NCBI GenBank assembly: GCA_964228555.1
Contig: CAXQZU010000017.1
Location: 60,603-124,602 of the forward strand
Length of the DNA: 64,000 nt
Direction: 5' to 3'
Source: CAXQZU01 sp964228555
GTDB taxonomy: Bacteria > Planctomycetota > PLA2 > JAEUHO01
Made by a program: the position numbers and the translations under genes. Positions 21,223 through 31,159 of this stretch are shown piece after piece. Below the pieces are notes generated by a model that was given only the letters and a program-made list of their open reading frames with translations, was not told where the DNA came from and did no database searches. Every line of letters starts with the position of its first letter. The stretch's first letter is position 1.

Positions 21223-22077
21223 CTACTTGAGGAAGCTGCCGTCCTCGCGCAGCGCCATCTCCAGGCCGCGCCAGACGGCACGCACGGCCTCGGGCATGTC
21301 CGGCGCGATGTAGCGCACGCTGCAGTCATCCAGCGGCGTGCCGTCGCCGGTCTCCAGCGCACGGCGCGCCATCTCGCGCCGGTGGAACTCCACGACGACC
21401 TCCACCGGCGTGCGCACGACGGTGGGCTTGCGCTGCGCACGCTGCTCCACCGCGCGGCGCGCCGCCTCGCGGATCAGCTCGGCGCTGCGCGCCGGCACCA
21501 GCGTGGCACACGCGCTGGGCCCCAGCGCGCGCTTGACCTCGACCACGGCGAGGTCCGCGCCCAGGTCGGCGCGCGCCTCGCGGCAGGCGTCGTCGGCACC
21601 CGTGACCAGCACCACCGGCACGCCGTAGTGGCCCACGATCAGGGCGTCCAGCCACGTCTCGCCGGCCGGCCGGCCGTGCACGCGGATCTCGTGCACGAGC
21701 ATGCCCACCCACGTGTGCGAGAGCAGGCCTCCGGGCGTGCCGGCACGGCTGTGGAAGCCCACCAGCATGCAGGCCTCGAACCCACCCTCCTCGATGCCCG
21801 TCACCTGCACCAGCGGCTTGTTGGCCGACTGGGCGGGGCCCACGATGAGGCGCGCTGCCGGGTGCAGGCGGTCCAGCAGCAGGTTGCGCATGTTGCCGTG
21901 GCCGTCGTTGACCAGCACGTCGGTGGCGCCAGCCGCCACGGCGCCCTCGATGGCCGCGTTGACGTCGCTGGTGAGCCAGCCGCGTGCCTTCTCGTAGTCG
22001 TTGCCCCCCGGCATCAGGTGCTCGCGGTGGGCCACGCCCGTGGCGCCTTCCATGTCCACGCCGATGAAGACCTTCAC
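21223..22077 (-). CDS. M55 D-aminopeptidase (DppA-like)
   Basis: The 284-residue product starts KVFIGVDMEGATGV, the metal-binding opening of the M55 family (Asp and Glu ligands), followed by NDGHGNMRN with the ligand histidine, then GFHSRAG and SHTWVG further on, all characteristic of DppA. Family members remove D-amino acids from peptide N-termini, often recycling cell-wall peptides, and form decamers. The GTG at 22077 is preferred because GGAGG lies six bases upstream and the motif begins immediately; the earlier ATG at 22131 would overlap the probable -10, TATGCT at 22127-22132. Transcribed divergently from the GAF protein gene. Confidence 0.88.
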   Translation of the reverse strand: MKVFIGVDMEGATGVAHREHLMPGGNDYEKARGWLTSDVNAAIEGAVAAGATDVLVNDGHGNMRNLLLDRLHPAARLIVGPAQSANKPLVQVTGIEEGGFEACMLVGFHSRAGTPGGLLSHTWVGMLVHEIRVHGRPAGETWLDALIVGHYGVPVVLVTGADDACREARADLGADLAVVEVKRALGPSACATLVPARSAELIREAARRAVEQRAQRKPTVVRTPVEVVVEFHRREMARRALETGDGTPLDDCSVRYIAPDMPEAVRAVWRGLEMALREDGSFLK

Positions 22078-22150
22078 GCCTGCCTCCGCGCGCGCCGCAA
22101 GGCCCACCCGGGCCGCTCGCGCCGCCAGCATACGGGGATGGCCGTTGCCC

Positions 22151-22156
22151 TACATT
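22151..22156 (+). promoter_or_regulatory. -10-like TACATT close to start codon
   Basis: TACATT ends seven bases before the ATG at 22164 with no Shine-Dalgarno sequence between, fitting a leaderless transcript. It lies back to back with TATGCT serving the divergent M55 gene. Confidence 0.5.
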
Positions 22157-22163
22157 CCCGTCG

Positions 22164-22661
22164 ATGTCGATCGAGGTCGCACCCCTCCTCTCCGGGCTCT
22201 CGCAGGCCGCGCTGCGCGGCGAGGGCCGCGATGCGCTGGGCCGCACGCTGGTGCGGGCCGTGAAGGCGGGGATGCCGCAGGCCTCGTGGGCCGGCATCTA
22301 CTGGCTGGAGGGCTCGGAGCTGGTGCTGGGGCCCTTCGAGGGCCCAGCCACCGACCACGTGCGCATCCCCGTGGGCACCGGCGTGTGCGGCACGGCCGTC
22401 GCGGAAGGCCGCGACCAGCTGGTGGGCGACGTGCGCCAGCGCGCGAACTACCTCGCCTGCTCGGCCGCCGTGCGCAGCGAGGTGGTGGTGCTGGTCCGGG
22501 CCGGCGGCCAGGTCGTGGGCCAGCTGGACCTGGACAGCGAGCGCGTGGACGGCTTCAGCGACGATGACCTGCGCGTGCTGCAGGTCCTGGCCAGCGCCTT
22601 CGGCGGGCTGCTGGGCGGGCTGGGCCGGCCGCCGGCCTCGCGCAGGACGACGGCCCTCTAG
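22164..22661 (+). CDS. msrC: GAF-domain free methionine-(R)-sulfoxide reductase
   Basis: A single GAF domain of 165 residues matching the fRMsr/YebR family, which reduces free methionine-R-sulfoxide. The diagnostic segments are GVCGTAVAE with the first conserved cysteine, LVGDVRQRANYLACSAAVRSEVVV with the catalytic cysteine, and VVGQLDLDSE. The extra cysteine usually found just before the RIP-G element is replaced (DHVRIPVG), so the resolving chemistry relies on the two that remain. It is cytosolic, with no signal. It ends against the convergent epimerase gene, with a shared 20-bp palindrome between them. Confidence 0.82.
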   Translation: MSIEVAPLLSGLSQAALRGEGRDALGRTLVRAVKAGMPQASWAGIYWLEGSELVLGPFEGPATDHVRIPVGTGVCGTAVAEGRDQLVGDVRQRANYLACSAAVRSEVVVLVRAGGQVVGQLDLDSERVDGFSDDDLRVLQVLASAFGGLLGGLGRPPASRRTTAL

Positions 22662-22671
22662 GCGCGCCCAG

Positions 22672-22691
22672 CCCGTGCGCTAGCGCACGGG
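22672..22691. terminator. 20-bp perfect palindrome between convergent genes
   Basis: CCCGTGCGCTAGCGCACGGG is fully self-complementary, contains the TAG stop codon of the epimerase gene and lies 11 bases beyond the stop of the GAF gene. It could form a hairpin in either transcript and serve as a bidirectional terminator, although no U-tract follows. Confidence 0.5.
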
Positions 22692-23645
22692 ATGCCCGGG
22701 CGGCACCTCGCCCTGCGCGGCCAGCACGTCGCGGAGGGCGTCCTCGAGGGTGCGTGCCGGCTGGAAGCCCGTGAGCTCGCGCAGCCGCCGCAGGTCCGGG
22801 CGCCGGCGACGCGGGTCCGAGAAGCCCTCGCCATAGACGCGCTCCAGCGGGACGTGCTCGATGCCTGCCCGGGAGCCAGTGAGGGCCAGCACGCGTTGCG
22901 CCAGCGCCAGCACCGTGACCTCCTCCTCGCTGCCCACGTTCACCACCTGGCCCTCGCAGGCTGGCGTGCGCGCCAGCGCGAGCAGGGCCGTGACCGCGTC
23001 CTCGACGTGCAGGAAGCAGCGCCGCTGCAGGCCGTCGCCGTACACCGGCAGCGCGCGGCCCGCCCGCGCGGCAGCCGCGAAGCGCGCCAGCACCATGCCG
23101 TAGCGGTCGCCCTGCCGCGGCCCCACCACGTTGAAGAGGCGTGCCACCGTCACGGGCAGCAGGTGCGTGCGCGCGAGCGCGAGTGCGTAGGCCTCGCCGG
23201 CCGCCTTCGAGAGTGCATAGACGTCGCGCCGTGCGCTGGTGAGCAGCTCGCTGGGACGTTGCTCCTCCAGCGAGCCCTCGGCGGCGGGCCCGTACACCTC
23301 GCTGGTGCTGGCCAGCAGCACGCGCGTGCCGTGCATGGCGGCGGCCTCGAGCACGCGCGCCGTGCCCTCCACGTTGCGCGACCAGGTTCCGGTGGGGTCA
23401 CGTGCCACCAGCGCCGGCCCCACCGCGGCGGCCATGTGCAGCACGAGCCCCGCGCCCACCAGCGCCTCGCCCACCGCGCGTGCGTCGCGCACGTCGGCCC
23501 GCCGCAGCACCGCTCCCGGCGGCAGGTGGTCGATGCGGCCCGTGCTCAGGTCGTCGAGGACCAGCACCTCGTGGCCCTCGGCCAGCAACCGGGCGCCCAG
23601 GTGGCTGCCCAGGAAGCCCGCGCCGCCAGTGACCACGATGCGCAT
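22680..23645 (-). CDS. NAD-dependent epimerase/dehydratase
   Basis: A 321-residue extended short-chain dehydrogenase. The N-terminus is the Rossmann motif TGGAGFLGSH. Serine in LLASTSEVYGP and the YALSK pair (Tyr/Lys) form the catalytic triad, and FNVVGPRQ follows in the sugar-nucleotide-binding half. The family converts nucleotide sugars, for example UDP-glucose to UDP-galactose or 4,6-dehydratase reactions; the exact substrate is not decided by sequence. A TAGGCT lies six bases before the ATG. No cell-envelope cluster surrounds it here, so it is probably a stand-alone nucleotide-sugar enzyme. Confidence 0.86.
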   Translation of the reverse strand: MRIVVTGGAGFLGSHLGARLLAEGHEVLVLDDLSTGRIDHLPPGAVLRRADVRDARAVGEALVGAGLVLHMAAAVGPALVARDPTGTWSRNVEGTARVLEAAAMHGTRVLLASTSEVYGPAAEGSLEEQRPSELLTSARRDVYALSKAAGEAYALALARTHLLPVTVARLFNVVGPRQGDRYGMVLARFAAAARAGRALPVYGDGLQRRCFLHVEDAVTALLALARTPACEGQVVNVGSEEEVTVLALAQRVLALTGSRAGIEHVPLERVYGEGFSDPRRRRPDLRRLRELTGFQPARTLEDALRDVLAAQGEVPPGHPVR

Positions 23646-23651
23646 GCGGGC

Positions 23652-23657
23652 AGCCTA
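23652..23657 (-). promoter_or_regulatory. -10-like TAGGCT close to start codon
   Basis: On the minus strand TAGGCT ends six bases before the ATG at 23645 and the spacer GCCCGC is the same as before the gene at 2571. Confidence 0.45.
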
Positions 23658-23753
23658 CCGGGGAGGCGCCGGGCTCCCGCGCCCGGCCTGCTGCCATCGA
23701 CGCCACGCGTGGCCACCGGCTTCCCGGCCCGCACGCGGCCGGGGCCCGCTGGG

Positions 23754-23759
23754 TAGGAT
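23754..23759 (+). promoter_or_regulatory. -10-like TAGGAT deciding the DUF1573 gene start
   Basis: TAGGAT ends seven bases before the ATG at 23767. An upstream ATG at 23758 overlaps this hexamer, so if the element is a promoter the downstream ATG is the real start. Confidence 0.45.
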
Positions 23760-23766
23760 GCCCCGC

Positions 23767-24873
23767 ATGAGGGCGAGCCCCGTCCCCCCCGCTGCGCGCG
23801 CGGCCGTCCGGACGGGCCGTGCCCTCGCGGCGTGCGCGGGCCTGCTGGCCCTGCTGCTGGGCGCGGCCCGCCTGCTGCCCCCGGCCCGCGCGGGCGAGGA
23901 GCACGCGAGCCAGGCGGCTGGCGCCAGCGCGGCGCCGGTGCTGGTCCCCGACCGCCTCGAGCACGACTTCGGCCCGGCCAGCCAGAACGCCACCCTGCAG
24001 GCCGAGTTCCGGCTCACCAACACGGGCAGCACGCCCATCGCCATCGAGCGGGTCGTGGGCGACTGCGGCTGCTACGACGCCAGCGTGGGAGCCAACGAGG
24101 TGGCGCCCGGCGGCTCGTGTCCCGTGAAGGTCACCTTCAAGACCCTGAGCTTCGCCGGCTCCCTCACCAAGCGCCTGCGCGTGCTGAGCAACGATCCCTG
24201 CCGGCCAGAGCTGGCGCTCACGCTCAAGGTCCACGTGGTAGCCGGCGTGGTGATGGACCCGGGCCGCTTCGGCTTCGGCGACGTGCTGCTGGGCAGCCTG
24301 CCCGAGCGCGCCATCCTGGCCAAGTGGCACGAGGGCATCGGCCAGCCCTTCCAGGTGAAGGCCGTGGAGTTCCCCGGCTCGCCGCAGGCCTTCGAGGTGG
24401 TCCTCGAGCCCTTCGAGGAGCTGCCCTGGCGCGGGACGCGCATCCGCATCGCCTTCCGCCAGCCGCCGCCGCTGGGCCACTGGAACGGCATGGCCATCGT
24501 GCGCACCGACGCCCCGGGCTACGAGCGCCTGGACCTGCCCGTGCAGGCCTTCGTGAGCGGTCGCGTGTGGGTGCAGGAGCGCGAGGTCAACCTCGGCTGG
24601 GTGCGCGTGGCGCAGGGCCGCTCCAAGCGGCTGGGCGTGCGCCCGTTCCGGCGCGGCGACGACCTGGGCGTCCTGCACGTGCGCGTCCGCGAGGGGAAGG
24701 TGCAGGCCGAGCTGCAGCCCGACGCCACCGGGCGCGCGGGCTGGTACAGCCTCGCCATCAGCGTGCCCCCCGGCGCCGCGCTGGGGCCGCTGTCCGACAC
24801 GGTCGAGGTGCTGTCCTCGGTGCCCGGCGAGGAGGTCACCGCGATCGCCGTGCGCGCCGAGGTGCTGCGGTGA
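23767..24873 (+). CDS. exported DUF1573-domain protein
   Basis: The 368-residue protein has a signal peptide ending near PPARAGEE. The DUF1573 Ig-like domain that follows is recognisable by HDFGPASQNATLQAEFRLTNTGSTP and GDCGCYDA, with paired cysteines around residue 100. Two further beta-rich segments continue to the C-terminus. DUF1573 proteins are abundant in Planctomycetota and Bacteroidota and are thought to be envelope proteins related to ASH/MSP folds; no enzymatic role is known. The stop overlaps the GTG of the following membrane protein gene (GTGA), so the two probably act together. The nearer ATG was chosen over 23758 because of the promoter-like hexamer. Confidence 0.78.
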   Translation: MRASPVPPAARAAVRTGRALAACAGLLALLLGAARLLPPARAGEEHASQAAGASAAPVLVPDRLEHDFGPASQNATLQAEFRLTNTGSTPIAIERVVGDCGCYDASVGANEVAPGGSCPVKVTFKTLSFAGSLTKRLRVLSNDPCRPELALTLKVHVVAGVVMDPGRFGFGDVLLGSLPERAILAKWHEGIGQPFQVKAVEFPGSPQAFEVVLEPFEELPWRGTRIRIAFRQPPPLGHWNGMAIVRTDAPGYERLDLPVQAFVSGRVWVQEREVNLGWVRVAQGRSKRLGVRPFRRGDDLGVLHVRVREGKVQAELQPDATGRAGWYSLAISVPPGAALGPLSDTVEVLSSVPGEEVTAIAVRAEVLR

Positions 24874-25373
24874 GCCCCGCCGGCGCTCCCTCGCCGCGGC
24901 CGCGTCGCGACGACGCCGAGGGCAAGGCCAGCCGCGGCCGGGGCGGGCTGGGCCTGTTCCTGCTGGCCGGGGCCGTGCCGCTGGGCTTGGTGGCATGGCT
25001 GGTGTTCATGCCCGACGCGCAGCGCGATGCGCTGGAGGCACGCCTGCCCACGGGCTGGGGCGGCCGCGCGCTGGAGGCCGGGGCCGCCTTCCTCGTGATG
25101 CTGCTGCTGGCCCGCGTGGCGCTGCCTGCCTTCCGCGGCTCGGTGCAGGGCCTGCAGCGCGCGACGGCCGCGATGGGCGCCCGGCGCGGATTCCTGCGCG
25201 TCGTGCTCTACCCGGTCGAGCTGCTCGTCAACCTCGTGCTGGTGGTGGTGCAGGTGCTCTACGTCGTGGACATGCTGTCCATCGTGGCGGCGGGGCTGTG
25301 GATGCTGCTGGCGGCCATCCGCATCATGAAGCCGGGCCTGTGGGTGGACGTGCTTCCTCCGCTGGGCTCCTAG
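24870..25373 (+). CDS. small membrane protein coupled to the DUF1573 protein
   Basis: A 167-residue protein of unknown family. A charged N-terminus precedes a first membrane helix (about 27-45, LGLFLLAGAVPLGLVAWLVF). A second lies around 70-88 (AAFLVMLLLARVALPAF). A long hydrophobic stretch at about 115-150 could form one or two more. No motif is recognised. The GTG start overlaps the preceding stop, so synthesis is tied to the exported DUF1573 protein, and the pair may form a membrane complex. Function unknown. Confidence 0.6.
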   Translation: MSPAGAPSPRPRRDDAEGKASRGRGGLGLFLLAGAVPLGLVAWLVFMPDAQRDALEARLPTGWGGRALEAGAAFLVMLLLARVALPAFRGSVQGLQRATAAMGARRGFLRVVLYPVELLVNLVLVVVQVLYVVDMLSIVAAGLWMLLAAIRIMKPGLWVDVLPPLGS

Positions 25374-25451
25374 CCCGCCAAGGCTTCCCCCGGCCGCCGC
25401 TTCCTGCGACAAGACGAGGGTGCGCGGAGTGCCCGCGCCCGGAGGCATCGC

Positions 25452-26381
25452 ATGCCCCCCACCCACAAGGCTGCCGTGACCGGCACCGGCGTGCGCACCG
25501 TGCGCATCGGCCTGGTGCAGGGCGCGATGTGCGAGGACCCGGCCCGCAACGTCACGCAGTACCTCGCGCTGGCCGGCGAGGCCGCCGACAAGGGTGCGCA
25601 GGTGATCGTGCTGCCCGAGCTGTTCCGCAGCACCTACTTCTGCCAGGCGGAGGACGACCGCCACTTCGCGCTGGCCGAGCCCGTGCCCGGCCCCACGACC
25701 GAGGCCTTCGCCGCCTTCGCCCGCGCGCGCGGGGTGGTCGTCGTGGCCAGCCTCTTCGAGCGGCGTGCGCCCGGACTGTTCCACAACACCGCCGCCGTGC
25801 TCGATGCGGACGGCAGCCTGCTGGGCTGCTACCGCAAGATGCACATCCCCGACGACCCGCGCTTCTACGAGAAGTACTACTTCACGCCGGGCGACCTGGG
25901 CTGGCGCGTGTTCGCGACGCGCTTCGGGCGCATCGGCGTGCTCGTGTGCTGGGACCAGTGGTACCCGGAGGCGGCGCGCCTCACGGCCATGCATGGCGCC
26001 GAGATCCTCGTCTACCCCACGGCCATCGGCACGTGGACCGGCGAGAAGGCGCTGCAGCCGGTGCAGCACGACGCCTGGCGCACGATGCAGCGCGCGCACG
26101 CCATCGCGAACGGCGTGTTCGTGGCCGCGGTGAACCGTACCGGCCGCGAGGGCGAGCTGGACTTCTGGGGCGGCTCCTTCCTGTGCCGGCCCTCGGGCCA
26201 GCTGGCCTGCGAGGCCGACGACGTCCAGCAGGTGATGGTGGCCGACGCCGACCTCTCGGAGATCGACCGGCAGCGCCAGGGCTGGCCCTTCCTGCGTGAC
26301 CGGCGCATCGACGCCTACAGCGGCCTCGCCACGCGCTGGCTGGACAACCCGCCCGCCTCCGGGGGATCCGCCCGTGGCTAG
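25452..26381 (+). CDS. aguB: N-carbamoylputrescine amidase
   Basis: A 309-residue nitrilase-superfamily enzyme with the Glu-Lys-Cys triad: glutamate in VLPELF, lysine in YRKMHIPDDP and cysteine in VLVCWDQWYPEAAR. The WDQWYPE context and FYEKYYFTPGD are typical of AguB, which hydrolyses N-carbamoylputrescine to putrescine, CO2 and ammonia. The start is preceded by GGAGG. The gene overlaps the start of aguA by eight bases, completing the two-step agmatine-to-putrescine route. Assignment is confident because enzyme and neighbour agree. Confidence 0.93.
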   Translation: MPPTHKAAVTGTGVRTVRIGLVQGAMCEDPARNVTQYLALAGEAADKGAQVIVLPELFRSTYFCQAEDDRHFALAEPVPGPTTEAFAAFARARGVVVVASLFERRAPGLFHNTAAVLDADGSLLGCYRKMHIPDDPRFYEKYYFTPGDLGWRVFATRFGRIGVLVCWDQWYPEAARLTAMHGAEILVYPTAIGTWTGEKALQPVQHDAWRTMQRAHAIANGVFVAAVNRTGREGELDFWGGSFLCRPSGQLACEADDVQQVMVADADLSEIDRQRQGWPFLRDRRIDAYSGLATRWLDNPPASGGSARG

Positions 26382-27465
26382 CCGCGCGCGCCGTGCCGCC
26401 CGCGCACCGCGCCCGGTGGACCTGCCCGCGCACACCCCGCGCGCGCAGGGCTACCTGTGGCCGGCCGAGTGGGAGCCGCACGAGGCCACCTGGCTGGCGT
26501 GGCCGCACGACCCGCTCACCTGGCCCGGCTGCGTGGACCGCGCCGAGCAGGCCATGGCCCAGCTGGCCGCGGCCGTCAGCCAGGGCGAGACCGTGCACAT
26601 GCTGGTCAAGGACGCCGCCACCGAGCAGCGCGCGCGGGGCATGCTGGCCGCAGCCGGCGCGCGCCCCCTGCGCCTGCACCGCGAGCGCACCGCCGACTCG
26701 TGGTTCCGCGACTACGGCCCCATCGTGGTGGCGCGGGGCCGCGGCCGCACGCGCCAGCGCCTCGCCGTGGACTTCACCTTCAACGCCTGGGGCAACAAGT
26801 ACGCCACGCTCAAGGCCGACGACGACATCCCGTGGCGCACGCGCGCCGTGGTCGGGATCCCCGTCGTGCGCAGCGCGCTGGTGCTGGAGGGCGGCAGCAT
26901 CGAGGGCAACGGGCGCGGCACGCTGCTCACCACCACGCAGTGCCTGCTGCACCGCAACCGCAACCCCCACCTCGTGCGCGAGGAGGTGGAGCTGCGCCTG
27001 CGCGAGTGGCTGGGCGTGCGCCACGTGCTGTGGCTGGGCGAGGGCATCGAGGGCGACGACACTGACGGCCACATCGACGACATCACGCGCTTCACGGGCC
27101 CGCGCACGCTGGTGACGGCCGTGGAGGACGACCCCCGCGACCGCAACCACGCGCCGCTGGAGGAGAACCTGCGCCGCCTGCGCGCCATGGCCGACCAGGA
27201 CGGCCAGCCCCTCGAGGTGGCCACCCTGCCCATGCCCGGCCGCGTCAAGGCCGGCGACGGCCGCCGCCTGCCCGCCTCCTACGCCAACTTCTGCATCGCC
27301 AACGCCTGCGTGTGCGTGCCCGTCTTCGGCCACCGCAACGACGCCAAGGCCCTGCGCGTGCTGCGGCGCGCCTTCCCCGGACGGCGCATCGTGCCCATCC
27401 GCTGCGAGAAGCTGGTCGAGGGCATGGGCACCCTGCACTGCGTCTCGCAGCAGGTGCCGCGCTAG
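26374..27465 (+). CDS. aguA: agmatine deiminase
   Basis: A 363-residue member of the guanidino-group-modifying (porphyromonas-type peptidylarginine deiminase) family. It shows WPHDPLTWP near the N-terminus, WFRDYGPI, the catalytic EGGSIEGNG and DGHIDD elements, and the nucleophile cysteine in MGTLHC close to the C-terminus. It converts agmatine to N-carbamoylputrescine. GTG at 26374 lies within the end of aguB and gives an N-terminus of normal length with a short Arg-rich extension. It converges with phnE seven bases away. Confidence 0.93.
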   Translation: MASRARRAARAPRPVDLPAHTPRAQGYLWPAEWEPHEATWLAWPHDPLTWPGCVDRAEQAMAQLAAAVSQGETVHMLVKDAATEQRARGMLAAAGARPLRLHRERTADSWFRDYGPIVVARGRGRTRQRLAVDFTFNAWGNKYATLKADDDIPWRTRAVVGIPVVRSALVLEGGSIEGNGRGTLLTTTQCLLHRNRNPHLVREEVELRLREWLGVRHVLWLGEGIEGDDTDGHIDDITRFTGPRTLVTAVEDDPRDRNHAPLEENLRRLRAMADQDGQPLEVATLPMPGRVKAGDGRRLPASYANFCIANACVCVPVFGHRNDAKALRVLRRAFPGRRIVPIRCEKLVEGMGTLHCVSQQVPR

Positions 27466-27472
27466 GTCCCGC

Positions 27473-29307
27473 TCAGGAGGCCGGGCCGCGGCCCAGGCGC
27501 AGGGCGCGGGCGATGCGGTCGATGACGGTGGTGAGCAGCACCATCACCAGCAGCAGGGTGGAGGCCTGGCCCCAGATGGCCCACTGGCGGGCCTCGCCGA
27601 AGGCCATGCCCAGGCCCGAGAGGCCCACGAGGCCGAGCACGACGCCCATGCGCACGTTGACCTCGAACTGGAAGAAGGCGTAGGTCATCCAGTCACGCCA
27701 GCACGTGGGCGCGGCCACCATGACGAAGGAGCCCAGCCGGGAGCCGACACTGGACTGCTCGAGGCGCCGGTACGGGATGTTGTCCACTGTCTCGGTGAAG
27801 ACGCGCGCCAGCACGCCCGAGGAATGGATCGCGATCGCGAGGATGGCGGGCAGCGTGCCCAGCGACAGCAGGCGGATCAGGATGATGGCCCACAGCACCT
27901 CGGGCACCGAGCGCGCCACGAGCGCCAGCATCCGGCCCAGCCCGAACAGGAGGGCACGACCCGCGCGACGCAGCGCGAGCAGGGCACTGCTCCCGCCCGA
28001 CCGCTCCCCGGTGAAGCGCTGCGGCTCCAGCTGGTAGGCGACGCTGCCCATCCACGCCAGCAGCATGGCGCCCAGCACGGCCAGCAGCGTGCCCACCACC
28101 GCCACCGACAGCGGGGTGAGGGTGCTCTCGAGCGCACCCAGCACCGTGGGCGCGGAGAGGTCGGGCACGAGGTACTTGGCCGCCACCACCTCGATCCACG
28201 ACTGCTCGCCCAGCGTGCCGATGCTGTCCAGCGCGCGCTGGACGTCGGACACCGCCGGCTGGCTGAAGCCGCTGGAGAGCAGCACGTTGGTGTTCGCCGC
28301 CACCTTGGGCCGCAGGTGGTCGGCCACCGCCCAGCCGAACATGGCCACCAGCAGCCCCACGCCAGCATAGGTGGCCACCACCTGCGCGCGGGGCGAGGCC
28401 CGCCGCACCCTCGGGTGGTTGGGATCGTTGCGCAGCTGGCGCCGCACGAGGTTGGACAGCAGGTCGGCCACGGCCGTGACCGCGAAGATGAACAGCACCA
28501 CCGTGCCCACGCGGGCGTAGTCGCCGTTGCTGAGCTCGTCGTCGATGGCCCCGCCCAGCCCGCCCCCCACCACCACGCCGAGCACGGACGCGTTGCGGAT
28601 CGCGCACTCCACGCGCATCAGGGTGAACGACACCATCGAGCGCGCGGCCATGGGCTGCGTGCCGTAGAGGTGGCAGGCCAGCCGGCCCGAGCCCAGCAGG
28701 CGCACCGGCTCGAGGCGCCGCGGCGGCACGCCATCCCACAGCTCGCTGAAGATCTTGCCCAGGATGCCGGCCACGCTCAGCCCGATGGCCAGCGTGCCCG
28801 TCAGGCGCCCCGTGCCCAGCGCCGGCAGCAGCACCACCGCCCACACGAAATCCGGCACGCCGCGCAGGACGTCCAGCAGCAGCCGGCAGGCCTCCACGAG
28901 CGAGCGCACCACGAGCCGGCGAGCGCGCGGCAGCAGGCCGCGCGCCGCAGGCGCGCCGTCCAGCGCGAAGGCCCGCGAGGCGCCCACGGCCACGGCCCAG
29001 CCCAGCACCAGCCCCAGGAGCGTGCCCGCCAGCGCGGTGGTGACGGTCTCGTGGGTCCAGGCGAGGCACAGTCGCAGGTAGCCGGGATCGAGGTCGGGCT
29101 GGGCCAGCGCCCGCGTGAAGCCGCACAGGCGCTCCCACGCCGCGGCCCGGGCCGGTGCCGAGGCGAGCGTGGAGAAGTCCCACGTGAGCCAGGCGACCGA
29201 GAGCCCCACCGCGAGCAGGGTGGCGGCAAGCCACAGCAGGTTGCCGAGCGGCCGCCGCGCAGGCGCGCTCCCCGCGGCCCCCCCCGCCTGCGCGGGCTCC
29301 AGGGGGG

Positions 29308-29311
<4 letters not shown>
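27473..29311 (-). CDS. phnE: fused double-domain phosphonate-type ABC permease
   Basis: The 612-residue membrane protein contains two PhnE permease units in one chain. The first (about 95-290) has the EAA-like loop around VAGILGKIFSELWDGVPPRRLEPV; the second (about 380-600) repeats it as HSSGVLARVFTETVDNIPYRRLEQS. At least ten hydrophobic helices are visible. Most organisms encode one PhnE forming a homodimer, or two genes; here both are fused. It forms the channel of an importer with PhnC and PhnD. The GTG start overlaps the phnC stop (GTGA). Confidence 0.88.
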
Positions 29312-30111
<800 letters not shown>

Positions 30112-30187
30112 GGACGCGACAGGAGGCGTGCTGGGGTCCGGGGTGGAGCGCCGGCGGGCCGCCTGGCCCGCCGGCGTCCCGCGGGGA

Positions 30188-31159
30188 TCACTTGCGCTTG
30201 AGGATGCCCGACTTGAGCAGCTCGGCACGCACGTCGCGGATGCCCTGCCAGGCCGCCGGGTCGGCCGCGAGCAGCCGGCCCGCCTTGCCCCACGCCTCGA
30301 GGATCGGGGCATGTTCCGGGTTGGCCTTGTCCAGGCTGGTGAGGGCCGCGCGGATGCGCGCGATCCTCTCCTTGCCCAGCGACTGGTTCGCCACCCAGCA
30401 GTAGTCCACGTAGTCGGGCGTGACGTAGAGCAGCGGCGCGCTGGCCTTGACCTCGGCGGAGGCCTTCTCCCAGTCCGTGTAGTTGAGCGCGCCCACGTGC
30501 ACCGTGCCGTCCGAGACCTGCTTGAGCGTGTTGCTGTGGTTGCCCGAGTAGGCCACGTTGTCCTTGCCGAAGGTCGCCTCGGGGGGCACGCCCTGCAGGT
30601 TCATGAAGTGCCGCGGCATCAGGTGGCCGCTGGTGGAGCCCTGCGAGCCGAAGGTGAACTTCAGGCCCTCCACCTTGCCCTTGAGCTCGGCGAGGCTGCC
30701 GAGCTGCTTGCCGCCCAGGCGCTCGAAGGCGTCCTTGTGCGCGATGAAGTAGGTCTTGAACCGCAGGTCGAGGTCACGGCAGGCGACGAGCTCGACCTTG
30801 CCGCTCTCCTCGGCGATGACGGTCGTGTGGCCGCCCAGCCACGCGAGATCAGCCTTGCCCGAGGTGAGCGCGGTCACGGCCGCGTCGTAGTCCTTGACGA
30901 TCTCGAACTGCACGTCGGCGCCCAGCGCCTTGGCGAGGTAGTCCTTCACCAGGACGTACTCCTTGGCCAGGTCGCTGGTCTTGCTGTCCGGGATGCCGGT
31001 GCAGCGCAGCACCCACGGCGTCGCCGGGGTGGACGAGGCGGACGAGCCGCCCGGGGTGGCCCCCGGCGTGGCCGCGGGGGAGGCCCCCGGGTCGCCGCAG
31101 GCGGTGAACGAGAGGCTGGCCAGCGCGGCCAGCAGCACGGAGACAAGGCTTCGGATCAT
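30188..31159 (-). CDS. phnD: phosphonate/phosphite-type substrate-binding lipoprotein
   Basis: The 323-residue product begins with a lipoprotein signal (LSFTACGD, cysteine near 21), a Ser/Thr/Pro linker and a type-2 periplasmic-binding fold of the PhnD family: VQFEIVKDYDAAVTAL, ADLAWLGGHTTV, and FGSQGSTSGHLMPRHF. These phosphate-contact segments are well kept. It captures the ligand outside the membrane for PhnC and PhnE. AGAGGAGAG directly precedes the ATG. A leader of about 220 bases with overlapping hairpins lies upstream, suggesting regulated expression. Confidence 0.9.
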   Translation of the reverse strand: MIRSLVSVLLAALASLSFTACGDPGASPAATPGATPGGSSASSTPATPWVLRCTGIPDSKTSDLAKEYVLVKDYLAKALGADVQFEIVKDYDAAVTALTSGKADLAWLGGHTTVIAEESGKVELVACRDLDLRFKTYFIAHKDAFERLGGKQLGSLAELKGKVEGLKFTFGSQGSTSGHLMPRHFMNLQGVPPEATFGKDNVAYSGNHSNTLKQVSDGTVHVGALNYTDWEKASAEVKASAPLLYVTPDYVDYCWVANQSLGKERIARIRAALTSLDKANPEHAPILEAWGKAGRLLAADPAAWQGIRDVRAELLKSGILKRK

